The position numbers and the translations under genes were made by a program. This document shows positions 1 to 7,691 of a stretch of DNA of 59,415 nt, in pieces (the stretch's first letter is position 1; every line of letters starts with the position of its first letter). Source of the DNA: Bacteroidales bacterium (GTDB lineage Bacteria > Bacteroidota > Bacteroidia > Bacteroidales > CAIWKO01); the NCBI GenBank assembly GCA_023228145.1, contig JALOBU010000017.1, positions 1 through 59,415 of the forward strand, in the 5' to 3' direction. Below the pieces are notes generated by a model, which had not been told where the DNA came from, ran no database searches, and was given only the letters and a program-made list of their open reading frames with translations.

Positions 1-109
1 TTTTGAAATATTAATCTTATATGCTGAATATCAGTATATTACACAATTTTTTTGATTTATTTATGAACAATTTATTTAACAATTTTAATAGCACAACGGG
101 TTAGTTTAA
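1..109. other. A+T-rich intergenic edge
   Basis: Left edge of the window, downstream of the minus-strand gene that ends at 110. It is strongly A+T rich. I see no gene, clear hairpin terminator or repeat in it. Confidence 0.5.
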
Positions 110-514
110 TTATTTAAGTGTTATAATTAATGGTGCGAGTTCGTATCTATTACCGGTAGTATCACTGCAGATGATATATTCAATATAAACTTTTTCGCCG
201 GGGTTTTTAGTTAACAATATTTTTTTTTGTTGCTCAGTGAACTTATTGCTATGGCTATTAATTTGGACAAGGTCATTATTACTATTTACTTTTGCAGTCA
301 AAGTAAATTCAATGATTACATAATTGGAATCAGCAGTTAAAACAGAATCTTTACACAATTCCACTGCTTTAATTTCTCCATTATTAACACCATTTATAAA
401 TGCGGTAGTTACATATTTTTTCCCATTGTTTGGGTTATTATTTTGTGCTGTTGCAACACATGCAAAACACAAGAATAAAATTGATGAGAAATATTTTATA
501 TAAACTTTCAACAT
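110..514 (-). CDS. Secreted protein with a stand-alone GldM-C-like domain
   Basis: A 134-residue protein with a typical signal peptide (about residues 1-24, ending in VATAQ). The C-terminal half reads like the last repeat of GldM C-terminal domains: an FTLTAKV strand, a stretch ending in KKILL, then a G-x-KVYIEYI strand and a closing LAPLIITLK strand. GldM is the periplasmic shaft of the T9SS/gliding motor, but a full GldM has an N-terminal transmembrane helix and about 500 residues; this is only one domain with its own signal peptide. It lies 42 bp downstream of the dehydrogenase gene and could be co-transcribed. The function is unknown; the domain call is by pattern only. Confidence 0.55.
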   Translation of the reverse strand: MLKVYIKYFSSILFLCFACVATAQNNNPNNGKKYVTTAFINGVNNGEIKAVELCKDSVLTADSNYVIIEFTLTAKVNSNNDLVQINSHSNKFTEQQKKILLTKNPGEKVYIEYIICSDTTGNRYELAPLIITLK

Positions 515-556
515 TTTTTTTTTGTAAAATAAAATACATTTTAATAAAAGCCAAAA

Positions 557-1675
557 TTATTTATTCAGGAACGGAAAACTGTAGCCGGTTATTCCAAGTT
601 CTTTTACTAATTGAATAATGTCTTTTTGAAGGGATTCATTGATTGCAAGCCCTTTGTTTTTTCGTTCCAGCCATGCCAGGTGTTCTTTTTCTCCGGCGGT
701 ATAAATGCGGTTTTGCCCGGGCATTTTTTTTGAAGCGCGCAGCTCGCGTAAAATATTGCCTGTAATATGTTTAAACTCTTCAGGTTCGGTAAAGGCGCTG
801 ATGTCAATGGCAATAAAAAAATGTCCGAGCGGGTAGGGGACTTTTTTCCCGTTTTCATATCCCAGCAGCATTTTCATATAGCTGCCGCTTTGCAGGGCTG
901 CAGAAAGTATTTCCACCACGGCAGCATAGCCATAACCTTTATAGCCAGCTGTATCTTCTCCCACACCTCCCAAAGGCGCCAGCGCTGCCTTCTCGGCTAC
1001 CAGGTCTTTGAGAATTTCCTGAGCATTGGTTTTTGATTCTCCGTTTTCATCAATCACCCAGCCTTTAGGCACATCCTTTCCCTGCCGCGCATACAATTCT
1101 ATTTTTCCTCGTTGTGTAACAGAAGTGGCGCAATCCAGCAAAAAGGGAAAATCTTCATCCGTTGGCATGCCGAAGGTCAGAGGGTTTGTCCCCAACATGT
1201 TTTCCACACCAAAAGTTGGTGCAATAGAAGGACGGGCATTGGTTCCCGTAATACCTATCATATTTTCTTTGGCGGCCATCAGCGCATAATACCCGGCAAT
1301 GCCGTAATGTGTGGAGTTGCGAACCGCCACCATTCCCATGCCGGTTTTTTTTGCTTTGTCAATGGCAATTTGCATGGAGCGTTTTGCAATGACATGCCCC
1401 ATGCCGTTATGCCCGTCAACCACAGCGGTGGCGGGACTTTCCCTAACAACTTCAAAATTGGTAACAGGATTTAAAATGCCCTCTTTGATACGGTCAAAAT
1501 ATATCGGTTTCAGTCGGTTAAAACCATGTGAGTCAATGCCGGATTTATCAGCGGTGATAAGTACTTCGGCGCATATTTTTGCATCATATTCCGGTACGCC
1601 GACTTTTATAAGAACTTCAGCCATGAAGCGTTCCATGATGTTGAAGTCAACGAAGTGTGTTTTTTGTGGAGTCAT
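557..1675 (-). CDS. Ldh2/malate dehydrogenase-family NAD(P)-dependent oxidoreductase
   Basis: A 372-residue cytoplasmic enzyme of the YlbC/MdlD family (malate/L-lactate/ureidoglycolate/sulfolactate dehydrogenases), which have a fold unlike classical MDH/LDH and oxidise 2-hydroxy acids with NAD(P). Visible signatures are DSHG at residues 48-51, the catalytic-region STHYG at 121-125, the GTNARPSIAPTFG and GTNPLTFGMP stretches, and a GYKGYGYA segment. Length matches the family (about 330-370). The substrate cannot be fixed from sequence; malate or lactate is the default guess. ATG at 1675 is used; the upstream region carries the tandem repeats, so its promoter is not obvious. Confidence 0.85.
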   Translation of the reverse strand: MTPQKTHFVDFNIMERFMAEVLIKVGVPEYDAKICAEVLITADKSGIDSHGFNRLKPIYFDRIKEGILNPVTNFEVVRESPATAVVDGHNGMGHVIAKRSMQIAIDKAKKTGMGMVAVRNSTHYGIAGYYALMAAKENMIGITGTNARPSIAPTFGVENMLGTNPLTFGMPTDEDFPFLLDCATSVTQRGKIELYARQGKDVPKGWVIDENGESKTNAQEILKDLVAEKAALAPLGGVGEDTAGYKGYGYAAVVEILSAALQSGSYMKMLLGYENGKKVPYPLGHFFIAIDISAFTEPEEFKHITGNILRELRASKKMPGQNRIYTAGEKEHLAWLERKNKGLAINESLQKDIIQLVKELGITGYSFPFLNK

Positions 1676-1737
1676 GTTTTTTTATTTTGATACGTATTTT
1701 TTTGCTATTAGCCATTAGCCATTGACTTGTTGCTTTT

Positions 1738-1849
1738 GGCCATTAGCTATTGGCTCTTGGCTCGTGGCCATTAGCTATTGGCTCTTGGCTCGTGGCCATT
1801 AGCTATTGGCTCTTGGCTCGTGGCCATTGGCTCTTGGCTCTTAGCTCGT
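1738..1849. repeat. 28-bp tandem repeat, four units
   Basis: Three identical 28-bp units start at 1738, 1766 and 1794, each beginning ggccattagctattgg and ending ggctcgt. A degenerate fourth follows at 1822-1849. Related partial units run upstream from about 1704. The units are built from permutations of GGCTATT, GGCTCTT and GGCCATT words, suggesting growth by slippage. There are no spacers between units, so this is not a CRISPR. It lies immediately upstream of the dehydrogenase gene (minus strand). Confidence 0.95.
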
Positions 1850-1855
1850 GGCCAT

Positions 1856-1890
<35 letters not shown>

Positions 1891-2063
1891 TTTTATTGTA
1901 GGGCAAAGGTAAAATTTTATTGTTGGAGGTATTGTTTTAAATGTGAATAAAAAAATCATTCAAAAAATAATAATAAGTAAAATTTGTGTAATTTTATGAT
2001 TGGAAATTATTGCCGTTGTATCCTGTTGCTAAATTTGTAGATACTTATTTAGTTGAATATGTG

Positions 2064-2140
2064 CACTTTAAGTTGTTAAAATTAAGTAAATGCAATAAAG
2101 AACTAAAGTGAAAATATACGTAATACGCTAACACAGGTGT
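2064..2140. repeat. Weak inverted repeat upstream of the first cassette-like ORF
   Basis: The arm at 2064-2074 (cactttaagtt) pairs with 2101-2110 (aactaaagtg) with one bulged base. A palindrome, aacacaggtgtt (2129-2140), follows. It occupies the place where a third cassette boundary would be expected, but it does not clearly share the sequence of the two elements further right. Confidence 0.35.
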
Positions 2141-2211
2141 TGTGCTGTATAATATTAAGACTCTAATACATTAACTAAAGGAATTTACTAATAATTAAAA
2201 GTTATTGAGAT

Positions 2212-2679
2212 ATGGATGAAAAAATTATTTGGAGCATTGGTTTTGTGCTAATAGTCATACTATTATGTGTTTTAAAACCTAACATTGGCCGAATTTTTCT
2301 TGGGATTTTTTATTTGATAATGGCAATAGGGATTAATATAGTTAATGCAATTACCAATCCGCAATCTACTATTCAAATGGGAGAGGCTTCACTCCTGAAG
2401 TTCTATAGAACAATATTTTCTGAAATTGTATCAAAGGCTCCTGAATTTTTTATCTTAGTTATAGCATTATTTCAGATTACTATGGGATTATTGATTCTTA
2501 ATAAGCATAAAAAAGTAAAACTTGGACTAATTGGAACATCAATTTTTTTAATTCTTATAACTCCATTTGGTTATATTCAGATACCTTGGTTAGGAATTGC
2601 TGCAATACAGCTATATTTGTTGAGAAAGGATTTTGATAAAACTTTTATTGAAATCATTGGCTCAGCTTTTCATAGATAA
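2212..2679 (+). CDS. Small multi-pass membrane protein, unknown
   Basis: 155 residues with four or five hydrophobic segments (about 5-21, 25-44, 77-96, 104-123, perhaps 124-137), so an inner-membrane protein. I do not recognise the family. Base composition is more A+T rich than the flanking core genes. It lies directly upstream of the first 126-bp inverted-repeat element (2701-2826), the arrangement expected of an integron-type gene cassette, where one ORF precedes its recombination site. No function can be given. Confidence 0.6.
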   Translation: MDEKIIWSIGFVLIVILLCVLKPNIGRIFLGIFYLIMAIGINIVNAITNPQSTIQMGEASLLKFYRTIFSEIVSKAPEFFILVIALFQITMGLLILNKHKKVKLGLIGTSIFLILITPFGYIQIPWLGIAAIQLYLLRKDFDKTFIEIIGSAFHR

Positions 2680-2700
2680 AAAAGTATTAATTATGCGCCA

Positions 2701-2826
2701 TAACACACACTTGGAAATAACTGGGCAGTAACGTACAACTTGACAATTAATACAACGTTCAAATATTTCAGTGGTTTAACACCAACTGCTACTAAATGCC
2801 CAGCTATTCCAAACGCCAATCATTAC
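2701..2826 (+). repeat. Cassette-boundary inverted-repeat element (attC-like), copy 1
   Basis: About 126 bp. The left arm at 2701-2727 starts taaca and contains ttggaaataactgggca. The right arm at 2797-2826 starts tgcccagctattccaaacg and ends in tta. The arms pair imperfectly around a ~70-nt loop with its own short palindromes (for example agtggt/accaact). It is homologous to the element at 4267-4393 in length, arm sequence and orientation. The layout (long imperfect hairpin after an ORF) is that of integron attC sites, but the canonical RYYYAAC/GTTRRRY boxes are not exact. Confidence 0.6.
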
Positions 2827-2834
2827 AAAATATT

Positions 2835-4259
2835 ATGAAAAAATATATATCATTAACTTTAATACTTGCAATCACTTTTTCATGTTCAGATAAAATTGAA
2901 AAGGTGAATTTTAATTTTACGATCTCAGAACCATGCATGATTTTAAATTATGAACTTGACAATACAGTTGAAGGTAATTATATTTTAACAGAAGAGTTTC
3001 TGGACAATGATTCCAGTTTAATCATCAAAAACTTAAAAAAACTTTCTTTAGATTCTCTTTCAATTGAGAATTGGGTAATTGGTTGGGGTAGCAATAAGCC
3101 CTTGTTTGATGCAGGAGTGGAAAATATACGACAAATAAAAAAAATTGATTTTGACAAAAATAAAATATTCCTTGGGAAACTAATAAGAGGAACTGGATTT
3201 CCTGAAAAAAAACAGAGAGTTGTTTTATGGAATACAGCTCCTTCAGGCTTTAAAAATCACCTTAAAAAGCCAATAATTAATCCGAAAATATGGCCTCAAT
3301 TCAGTGGTGAGAGCATAGGTTTTTCATCCATAGAATATGATAGCTTATTAAGAAAGTGGGTAATGATAGTAAATGAGGTTGACATCTCAAAGATTCAGAT
3401 ATACGCGGCTGTTTCAGATGATTTAGTGAACTGGGATGCAGCTAATGAAGGTGCCCCAATTCTGTCTGTTTCTGATTTTAAAAATTGTATTTGGGCAGGA
3501 ATAGACAAATCAGGAAAAAACAAACAAACTCCATTTGTCTCTGATATTGTTCGAAATAACAATATCTGGTATTTATTTCTGGATGGGTATAGCTCTGACG
3601 GGAAAAGGCATATAGGTATGGCAACATCTAAGACCTCTTTAATCGGACCATTCGAGATATCTAAAAATCCCATTTTATCACCAGGTCGAAAAGGTGATTG
3701 GAATGATGAATCTGTATTTTATGCGAAAGTAAAAAAATATAAGGATGGATTTATTATGTTTTACGATGGAAGAAATTCTAAAGGCTATGAGAGAGTAGGT
3801 ATGGCTTTTTCAAATGATTTAACTAGTTGGACTAATTCCGATAATAACCCTGTATTGGATCAGCATTATGGCTGGAGAAGCTCTGTCGGTTGTTCAGAGC
3901 CAAATTATATCGAAATAAGAGGCGACAGTATTTTCTTAATGGTAGCAGGTGTTAAGAAATTTAAAATGGGAGCTTGGCACCATTACATAACAAAACGAAT
4001 GTATTTAGACAAATCAGGGAATGTTGATGATGCTCAATTGGGAGTCTATCTCTCAACTGATGGTGGTAACACTTTCAATCCTCATATAAATAACCCAATT
4101 TTTGTAAATGATTATTCTAACAAATACGAAAATGAACACATGGGGGGAAACTTTAAATTAATACAAACTGACACTGCTGAATTTATAATTTATCAAGCAA
4201 AATCCTCTTACGAAGGTTTAAAGTATAATATTTTATTAAGAATGCGCAAAAAGAAATAA
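2835..4259 (+). CDS. Lipoprotein with GH43-like five-bladed beta-propeller
   Basis: 474 residues from ATG 2835. The open frame reaches back to 2796, but that part lies in the inverted-repeat element, and MKKYISLTLILAITFSC gives a clean lipoprotein signal with lipid-accepting Cys at residue 17. The rest resembles glycoside hydrolase families 43/32/68: blade-like repeats with FVSDIVRNNNIWYLFLDGY, RHIGMATSKT, WNDESVFYAKV, GFIMFYDGR and GMAFSNDLTSW. An outer-membrane or periplasmic glycan-acting or glycan-binding role is inferred; catalytic residues were not verified. It sits between two homologous inverted-repeat elements, as if a mobile cassette. It is A+T rich compared with the core genes. Confidence 0.65.
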   Translation: MKKYISLTLILAITFSCSDKIEKVNFNFTISEPCMILNYELDNTVEGNYILTEEFLDNDSSLIIKNLKKLSLDSLSIENWVIGWGSNKPLFDAGVENIRQIKKIDFDKNKIFLGKLIRGTGFPEKKQRVVLWNTAPSGFKNHLKKPIINPKIWPQFSGESIGFSSIEYDSLLRKWVMIVNEVDISKIQIYAAVSDDLVNWDAANEGAPILSVSDFKNCIWAGIDKSGKNKQTPFVSDIVRNNNIWYLFLDGYSSDGKRHIGMATSKTSLIGPFEISKNPILSPGRKGDWNDESVFYAKVKKYKDGFIMFYDGRNSKGYERVGMAFSNDLTSWTNSDNNPVLDQHYGWRSSVGCSEPNYIEIRGDSIFLMVAGVKKFKMGAWHHYITKRMYLDKSGNVDDAQLGVYLSTDGGNTFNPHINNPIFVNDYSNKYENEHMGGNFKLIQTDTAEFIIYQAKSSYEGLKYNILLRMRKKK

Positions 4260-4266
4260 TGTTTTG

Positions 4267-4393
4267 TAACAGCGTGTATTTGGCAATAGCGGGTGAAGTG
4301 GTAAATAGAAAGTATATGCTTCTAAGAAACATTGTGCAAAACGGAAAGTGAAGTGCTTCTAATCCGCTATTGCCACATACGCGTGAACCGTTA
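4267..4393 (+). repeat. Cassette-boundary inverted-repeat element (attC-like), copy 2
   Basis: About 127 bp starting 8 bp after the lipoprotein stop codon. The left arm starts taaca and continues gcgtgtatttggcaatagcgg (to 4292). The right arm at 4364-4384 reads ccgctattgcca then catacgcg, and the element ends in gaaccgtta. The arms share a perfect 12-bp core. It is homologous to 2701-2826 in both arms. The terminal tta at 4391-4393 is also the stop codon of the minus-strand DUF2141 gene. Confidence 0.65.
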
Positions 4394-4954
4394 TTTCGGA
4401 AACTTAAAATAAACCATATTTATGGTTATGGTTTTGTTTTTACCGGGATATAAAAAATTGGTCTGGGCAAAGGAAGGCGGGCCAAGGTTGCTGGCTATAT
4501 TATTTGAAAACCCGTAGCCTTCCGTGGGGATATTCATTTTATTCGTATTCAGGATACCGTTATTATCTTCGTCATGAAATACGGCCACTGCATAAAGGCC
4601 TTTGGGTAAGGAGTCGAAAGGAATCATCATACTGAATGCGTTCACAGGGATAATCATTCCTTTGAAAATCGGCCCTTTATTCATAAAGCTGTTCATGTTG
4701 TTGAAAATAGCAATATTGATGGTGCCGATTATTTTAGTGATATTCTTAACAAAAATATTCAGTTTACCGTGCAGGGAGTCAAACACAGGAATGCTGTCTT
4801 TTATACTAATAATAGGTACAGGCGGGGGAAAAATATTTTCTGTGTTTTGCGGATTGCTGTCGCCGGGCAACACAGGGAAATTCTGACCGTATGACAGGCT
4901 TATTGCCATGAACAGAAGAACCGAAAGTGTTATTTTATGTTGCAAAAAAAACAT
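4391..4954 (-). CDS. DUF2141 domain secreted protein
   Basis: 187 residues with a signal peptide (about 1-24, ending SLSYGQ) and a proline-rich spacer. A DUF2141 domain covers roughly the last 120 residues: GTINIAIF, LPKGLYAVAVFHDEDNNG, then PTEGYGFSNN and a GPPSF segment. DUF2141 proteins are secreted beta-sandwich proteins of unknown function, frequent in Bacteroidota. It is the last gene of a minus-strand group behind the PhnP-like hydrolase (30-bp gap). Its stop codon lies inside the end of the neighbouring cassette-like element, so the C-terminus may have been altered by insertion. Confidence 0.85.
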   Translation of the reverse strand: MFFLQHKITLSVLLFMAISLSYGQNFPVLPGDSNPQNTENIFPPPVPIISIKDSIPVFDSLHGKLNIFVKNITKIIGTINIAIFNNMNSFMNKGPIFKGMIIPVNAFSMMIPFDSLPKGLYAVAVFHDEDNNGILNTNKMNIPTEGYGFSNNIASNLGPPSFAQTNFLYPGKNKTITINMVYFKFPK

Positions 4955-4984
4955 ATCAAATAATGCAGATGCAAAATTACAAAA

Positions 4985-5746
4985 TTAAATTGAAATTTTT
5001 AAGCCGTCATAAGCAAGGGACACATGCTCAGGTAGTTTTTTTTCTATGTCGCTGTGTTTTCCCATCAGGTGGCTGATATGTGTCAGGTATGCTTTTTTCG
5101 GTTGAAGTTCCTCAATCAAAAATAATGCCTGTTCCAGATTATAATGCGAATGATGTGGTTTTATGCGTAATGCGTTGACGGCCAGAACATCAAGCTGCAG
5201 TAACTTTTTCTTTTCCCGGATATGGATGTCGCTGGCATCGGTCAGGTAAGCAAAAGAACCGATACGGTATCCGAAAATCTTAAGCATATAATGTTTGGCT
5301 TCAACCGGTATGATGTTAATTCCTTTTACGGTAAACGCTTCGTTACGGATATCATGTTGAATGATTTTGGGAACGCCCGGGTATTTGTTTTTGCTGAACA
5401 CATAATCAAATTCTCTTCTGATGATACGGTTTACCGAAGCCCGTGCATAAACATCCATGGCGCAGTTTTGTATAAAATTGAAAGCCCTGATATCATCGAG
5501 GCCGGCAGTATGGTCTTTATGCTCATGGGTAAGGATAACGGCGTCAAGTTTTTTTACTTTTTCGCGCAGCATTTGCTGGCGGAAATCCGGTCCGGTGTCA
5601 ATAACAAAAGTTACTTCCGATGTTTCAACAAGTAATGATGAGCGCAGGCGTTTGTCGCGGGGGTCATCCGAAAGGCAGGTTTCACAATTGCATGTAATGA
5701 CAGGAACTCCCTGGGATGTCCCTGTACCGAGAAAAGTAACGTACAT
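4985..5746 (-). CDS. PhnP-like MBL-fold metallohydrolase
   Basis: 253 residues of the metallo-beta-lactamase superfamily. The metal motif THEHKDH is at residues 73-79 (H74, H76, D78, H79). A Cys trio C19, C21, C24 near the N-terminus resembles the structural zinc site of PhnP. YLTDAS and THISH further on supply the later ligands. PhnP hydrolyses cyclic phosphodiesters in phosphonate use, but Bacteroidota homologues lie outside phn operons and their substrate is unknown. There is no signal peptide, so it is cytoplasmic. Its start is only 3 bp after the stop of the upstream T9SS gene, implying one transcript. Confidence 0.85.
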   Translation of the reverse strand: MYVTFLGTGTSQGVPVITCNCETCLSDDPRDKRLRSSLLVETSEVTFVIDTGPDFRQQMLREKVKKLDAVILTHEHKDHTAGLDDIRAFNFIQNCAMDVYARASVNRIIRREFDYVFSKNKYPGVPKIIQHDIRNEAFTVKGINIIPVEAKHYMLKIFGYRIGSFAYLTDASDIHIREKKKLLQLDVLAVNALRIKPHHSHYNLEQALFLIEELQPKKAYLTHISHLMGKHSDIEKKLPEHVSLAYDGLKISI

Positions 5747-5749
5747 TTT

Positions 5750-7285
5750 TTAAGGGATAATAATTTTGCGGGTGATGGTGTTTTTTTCATTGTTGATTTG
5801 CAGCAGATAAATTCCGCCCGGGATGTCTCCTATATCCAAACGGTTAATATTGCCGCAATTTTGCCATTCTTTCAAAATCTTTCCGTTGATGCCGCAAAGT
5901 TTGATGCTGCATGTTGATATTTCCGGAAGCAGCACGTTGAGTGTTTCCTTTGCAGGGTTGGGATAAATGCTGATGTTTTCTTCTGCATCATCGCTGATTC
6001 CAGAAATAAGTAATTCGGGGTTAAACTTAAAAATCCAGCCGTCAACCATACCGTAATTTGCCGGCACATGGCCATTTGTGGATTCGGAGCAAGTGGCAAC
6101 GACCATTTCATTGGATGGCGTTAGAAATGAAGAAGAAAGGCAGAACTCATACACCCCGTCCATACCGGTGCCGCCAAAGGGGTAAATGCCTTTAATGTTG
6201 AGATCTAAATCATAAATGGCTACAAAAACATCGCTGCTGCCATGATTTCCGGTGAAAATGCCTGCATTGGAAATGCTGACTATGGTAGCCAGCAACAAAG
6301 TATCACCATACCTGATGATGTCGGTAAGCATTTCCATGCTGTTCCCCGAAATGAAGACAATTGTGTCATAATCGGTATTGCCGTCAAAACGTACAATGTA
6401 TCCGGCATGGTTGTCGTTATTGGCATCAAATTCCATTTCCGTTGAATTGGTGAATCCTCCAGCAAATAACAGATTGTCGTTAATGGCAACCAGTGCCAAA
6501 GGATAGGTATTGCTGTCGCCCTGAATAATGCGTTCATCCAGTTGATTTCCTGTTGAGCTTAGTTTTAACAGCCATGGGTTGTAATTTCCTGACACTTTGG
6601 TTTGCCCGAAAGCAAATATATTTCCGTTGGGAGTTAAAGCCATTTTAAATAAGCCTTCATCGGCAGCGCTTCCAAAACAATGTCCCCAGGACAATGTACC
6701 TGTGTTAGAGTACCTCACCACAAACCCGTCTTCCCCCCCATGGTTTTCACTATAAATTCCATTTGTTGAACTGGATTTGCCTGCCACGATGTATCCTTCA
6801 TCCGGAGGCAGTAAAAGGTCGTAACCGTAATCAGCATCGAAACCGCCGATATTGATTCCGGTACTCAGCAGGGTGTCGGAGCCTAATGTTTTTAGCCAAA
6901 TATCTGAAGAACCGTTGTAATTTGGAAAATCAGTGGTGCCGAATGAATTGGAGTTGATGAGAAAGGTGTATAGAGTGTCGCTGTTTTGTACCACATCTGT
7001 TACATAATCGTCAAAAGTGCCGTCAAGGGTTTTGGAATAAAAAGTTGAACCATCGGCATTTTTTATATAAATCCATGCATCAACACCTCCGTGGTTTGTT
7101 GTTATATCGTGATTTGTGGAACGGGTATTTCCCACAAAGGTGTATTTGTTTTCTTTTCCGTAACAACAGTTTTCCAGTATATCCATGTTATTTCCTCCGC
7201 AATTGAGTGACCATATCGGACTGAGTTGTGCCTGAGAAAATAATGACAGGACCAAAAAGGATAAGAGGGTGGATAGTTTTTTCAT
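5750..7285 (-). CDS. T9SS-secreted repeat protein with type A sorting domain
   Basis: 511 residues. A signal peptide (1-20, ending SQAQ) is followed by about 400 residues of repeated beta segments of the form DGW..KF, GG..DA/DVF and GNIFAFGQ, like delta-60/SBBP beta-propeller repeats. The end is a T9SS type A sorting domain (ISIYPNPAKETLNV, then GINGKIL and GIYLLQI). The product is predicted to cross the outer membrane and be surface-attached or released. It has the same organisation as the product of 27750-29300. It is the first gene of an operon with the MBL hydrolase and the DUF2141 gene; a TATTTTTG -7 box precedes it. Confidence 0.85.
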   Translation of the reverse strand: MKKLSTLLSFLVLSLFSQAQLSPIWSLNCGGNNMDILENCCYGKENKYTFVGNTRSTNHDITTNHGGVDAWIYIKNADGSTFYSKTLDGTFDDYVTDVVQNSDTLYTFLINSNSFGTTDFPNYNGSSDIWLKTLGSDTLLSTGINIGGFDADYGYDLLLPPDEGYIVAGKSSSTNGIYSENHGGEDGFVVRYSNTGTLSWGHCFGSAADEGLFKMALTPNGNIFAFGQTKVSGNYNPWLLKLSSTGNQLDERIIQGDSNTYPLALVAINDNLLFAGGFTNSTEMEFDANNDNHAGYIVRFDGNTDYDTIVFISGNSMEMLTDIIRYGDTLLLATIVSISNAGIFTGNHGSSDVFVAIYDLDLNIKGIYPFGGTGMDGVYEFCLSSSFLTPSNEMVVATCSESTNGHVPANYGMVDGWIFKFNPELLISGISDDAEENISIYPNPAKETLNVLLPEISTCSIKLCGINGKILKEWQNCGNINRLDIGDIPGGIYLLQINNEKNTITRKIIIP

Positions 7286-7308
7286 GTTTTATGATTTTTT
7301 ATGTTTAA

Positions 7309-7316
7309 CAAAAATA
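7309..7316 (-). promoter_or_regulatory. -7 box TATTTTTG for the T9SS/MBL/DUF2141 operon
   Basis: Matches the Bacteroidota -7 consensus TAnnTTTG on the minus strand, 23 bp ahead of the ATG at 7285. Confidence 0.55.
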
Positions 7317-7402
7317 GATTTTTTTGTCAATAAAACAATAGATTTTGGTTTGTTAATTCACAGTAGGGTTAAAGCCTTTATTGAATGTGTTGGTATCCGT
7401 TA

Positions 7403-7588
7403 TTAACAGAGGCTGCCTCGAAGGTTTAAATTGTTGGCTTTACCTTTGTGATTACCTTAGTGTGTACTTTGTGTTCTTTGTGTTTCAACAATTTATATTT
7501 ACCACAATGTTAACCTCAAAGCCTGCCTGACAGCGAGGCAGGGACTGCACAAAGGTGCACAAAGTGATTTTGAGACAACCTCTATTAA
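7403..7588. mobile_element. MITE-like element with imperfect terminal inverted repeats
   Basis: 186 bp. The left end is ttaacagaggctgcctcgaa (7403-7422). The right end, read on the opposite strand, is ttaatagaggttgtctcaaa (7569-7588); 16 of 20 bases agree. No ORF lies inside. The terminal gaggctgtctcaaa-type word is one I associate with dispersed repeats in Bacteroidota. No clear target-site duplication could be assigned. Confidence 0.5.
7522..7542. repeat. 21-bp palindrome, copy A
   Basis: cctgcct, a 7-base loop, then aggcagg. A second 21-bp copy lies at 53686-53706 with matching stem positions, one base pair being changed in a compensatory way. Confidence 0.6.
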
Positions 7589-7665
7589 TTATTTCCAAAC
7601 AACAGGTTTCAGCCCTGAAAAATGAATTTTGAATATTAATTTACACAGGTATGTTTAGTAATTCA

Positions 7666-7673
7666 TAAATTTG
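7666..7673 (+). promoter_or_regulatory. -7 box TAAATTTG for the flavin reductase operon
   Basis: It overlaps the alternative TTG start codon at 7671, which would therefore lie upstream of the transcript. This favours ATG 7692 as the start. Confidence 0.6.
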
Positions 7674-7691
7674 CATGATAAAAAAATCAAG

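Larger units (their letters stand above)
7317..7665. other. Intergenic region with a repeat element and no gene
   Basis: Between divergent genes. Apart from the 186-bp MITE-like element (7403-7588) and its internal 21-bp palindrome, only A+T-rich DNA is seen. G+T-rich words such as ctttgtgttctttgtg inside the element are of a kind common in Bacteroidota intergenic repeats. Confidence 0.6.

Noticed and set aside
2701..2826. Element interpreted only as a terminator for the membrane-protein gene
   Set aside because: Arms are separated by ~70 nt, there is no T run, and a homologous copy with a different loop follows the next ORF; a cassette boundary explains more.
7671..7691. Upstream TTG start for the flavin reductase
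   Set aside because: The TTG overlaps the TAAATTTG -7 box, so it would not be transcribed; ATG 7692 fits the family N-terminus.
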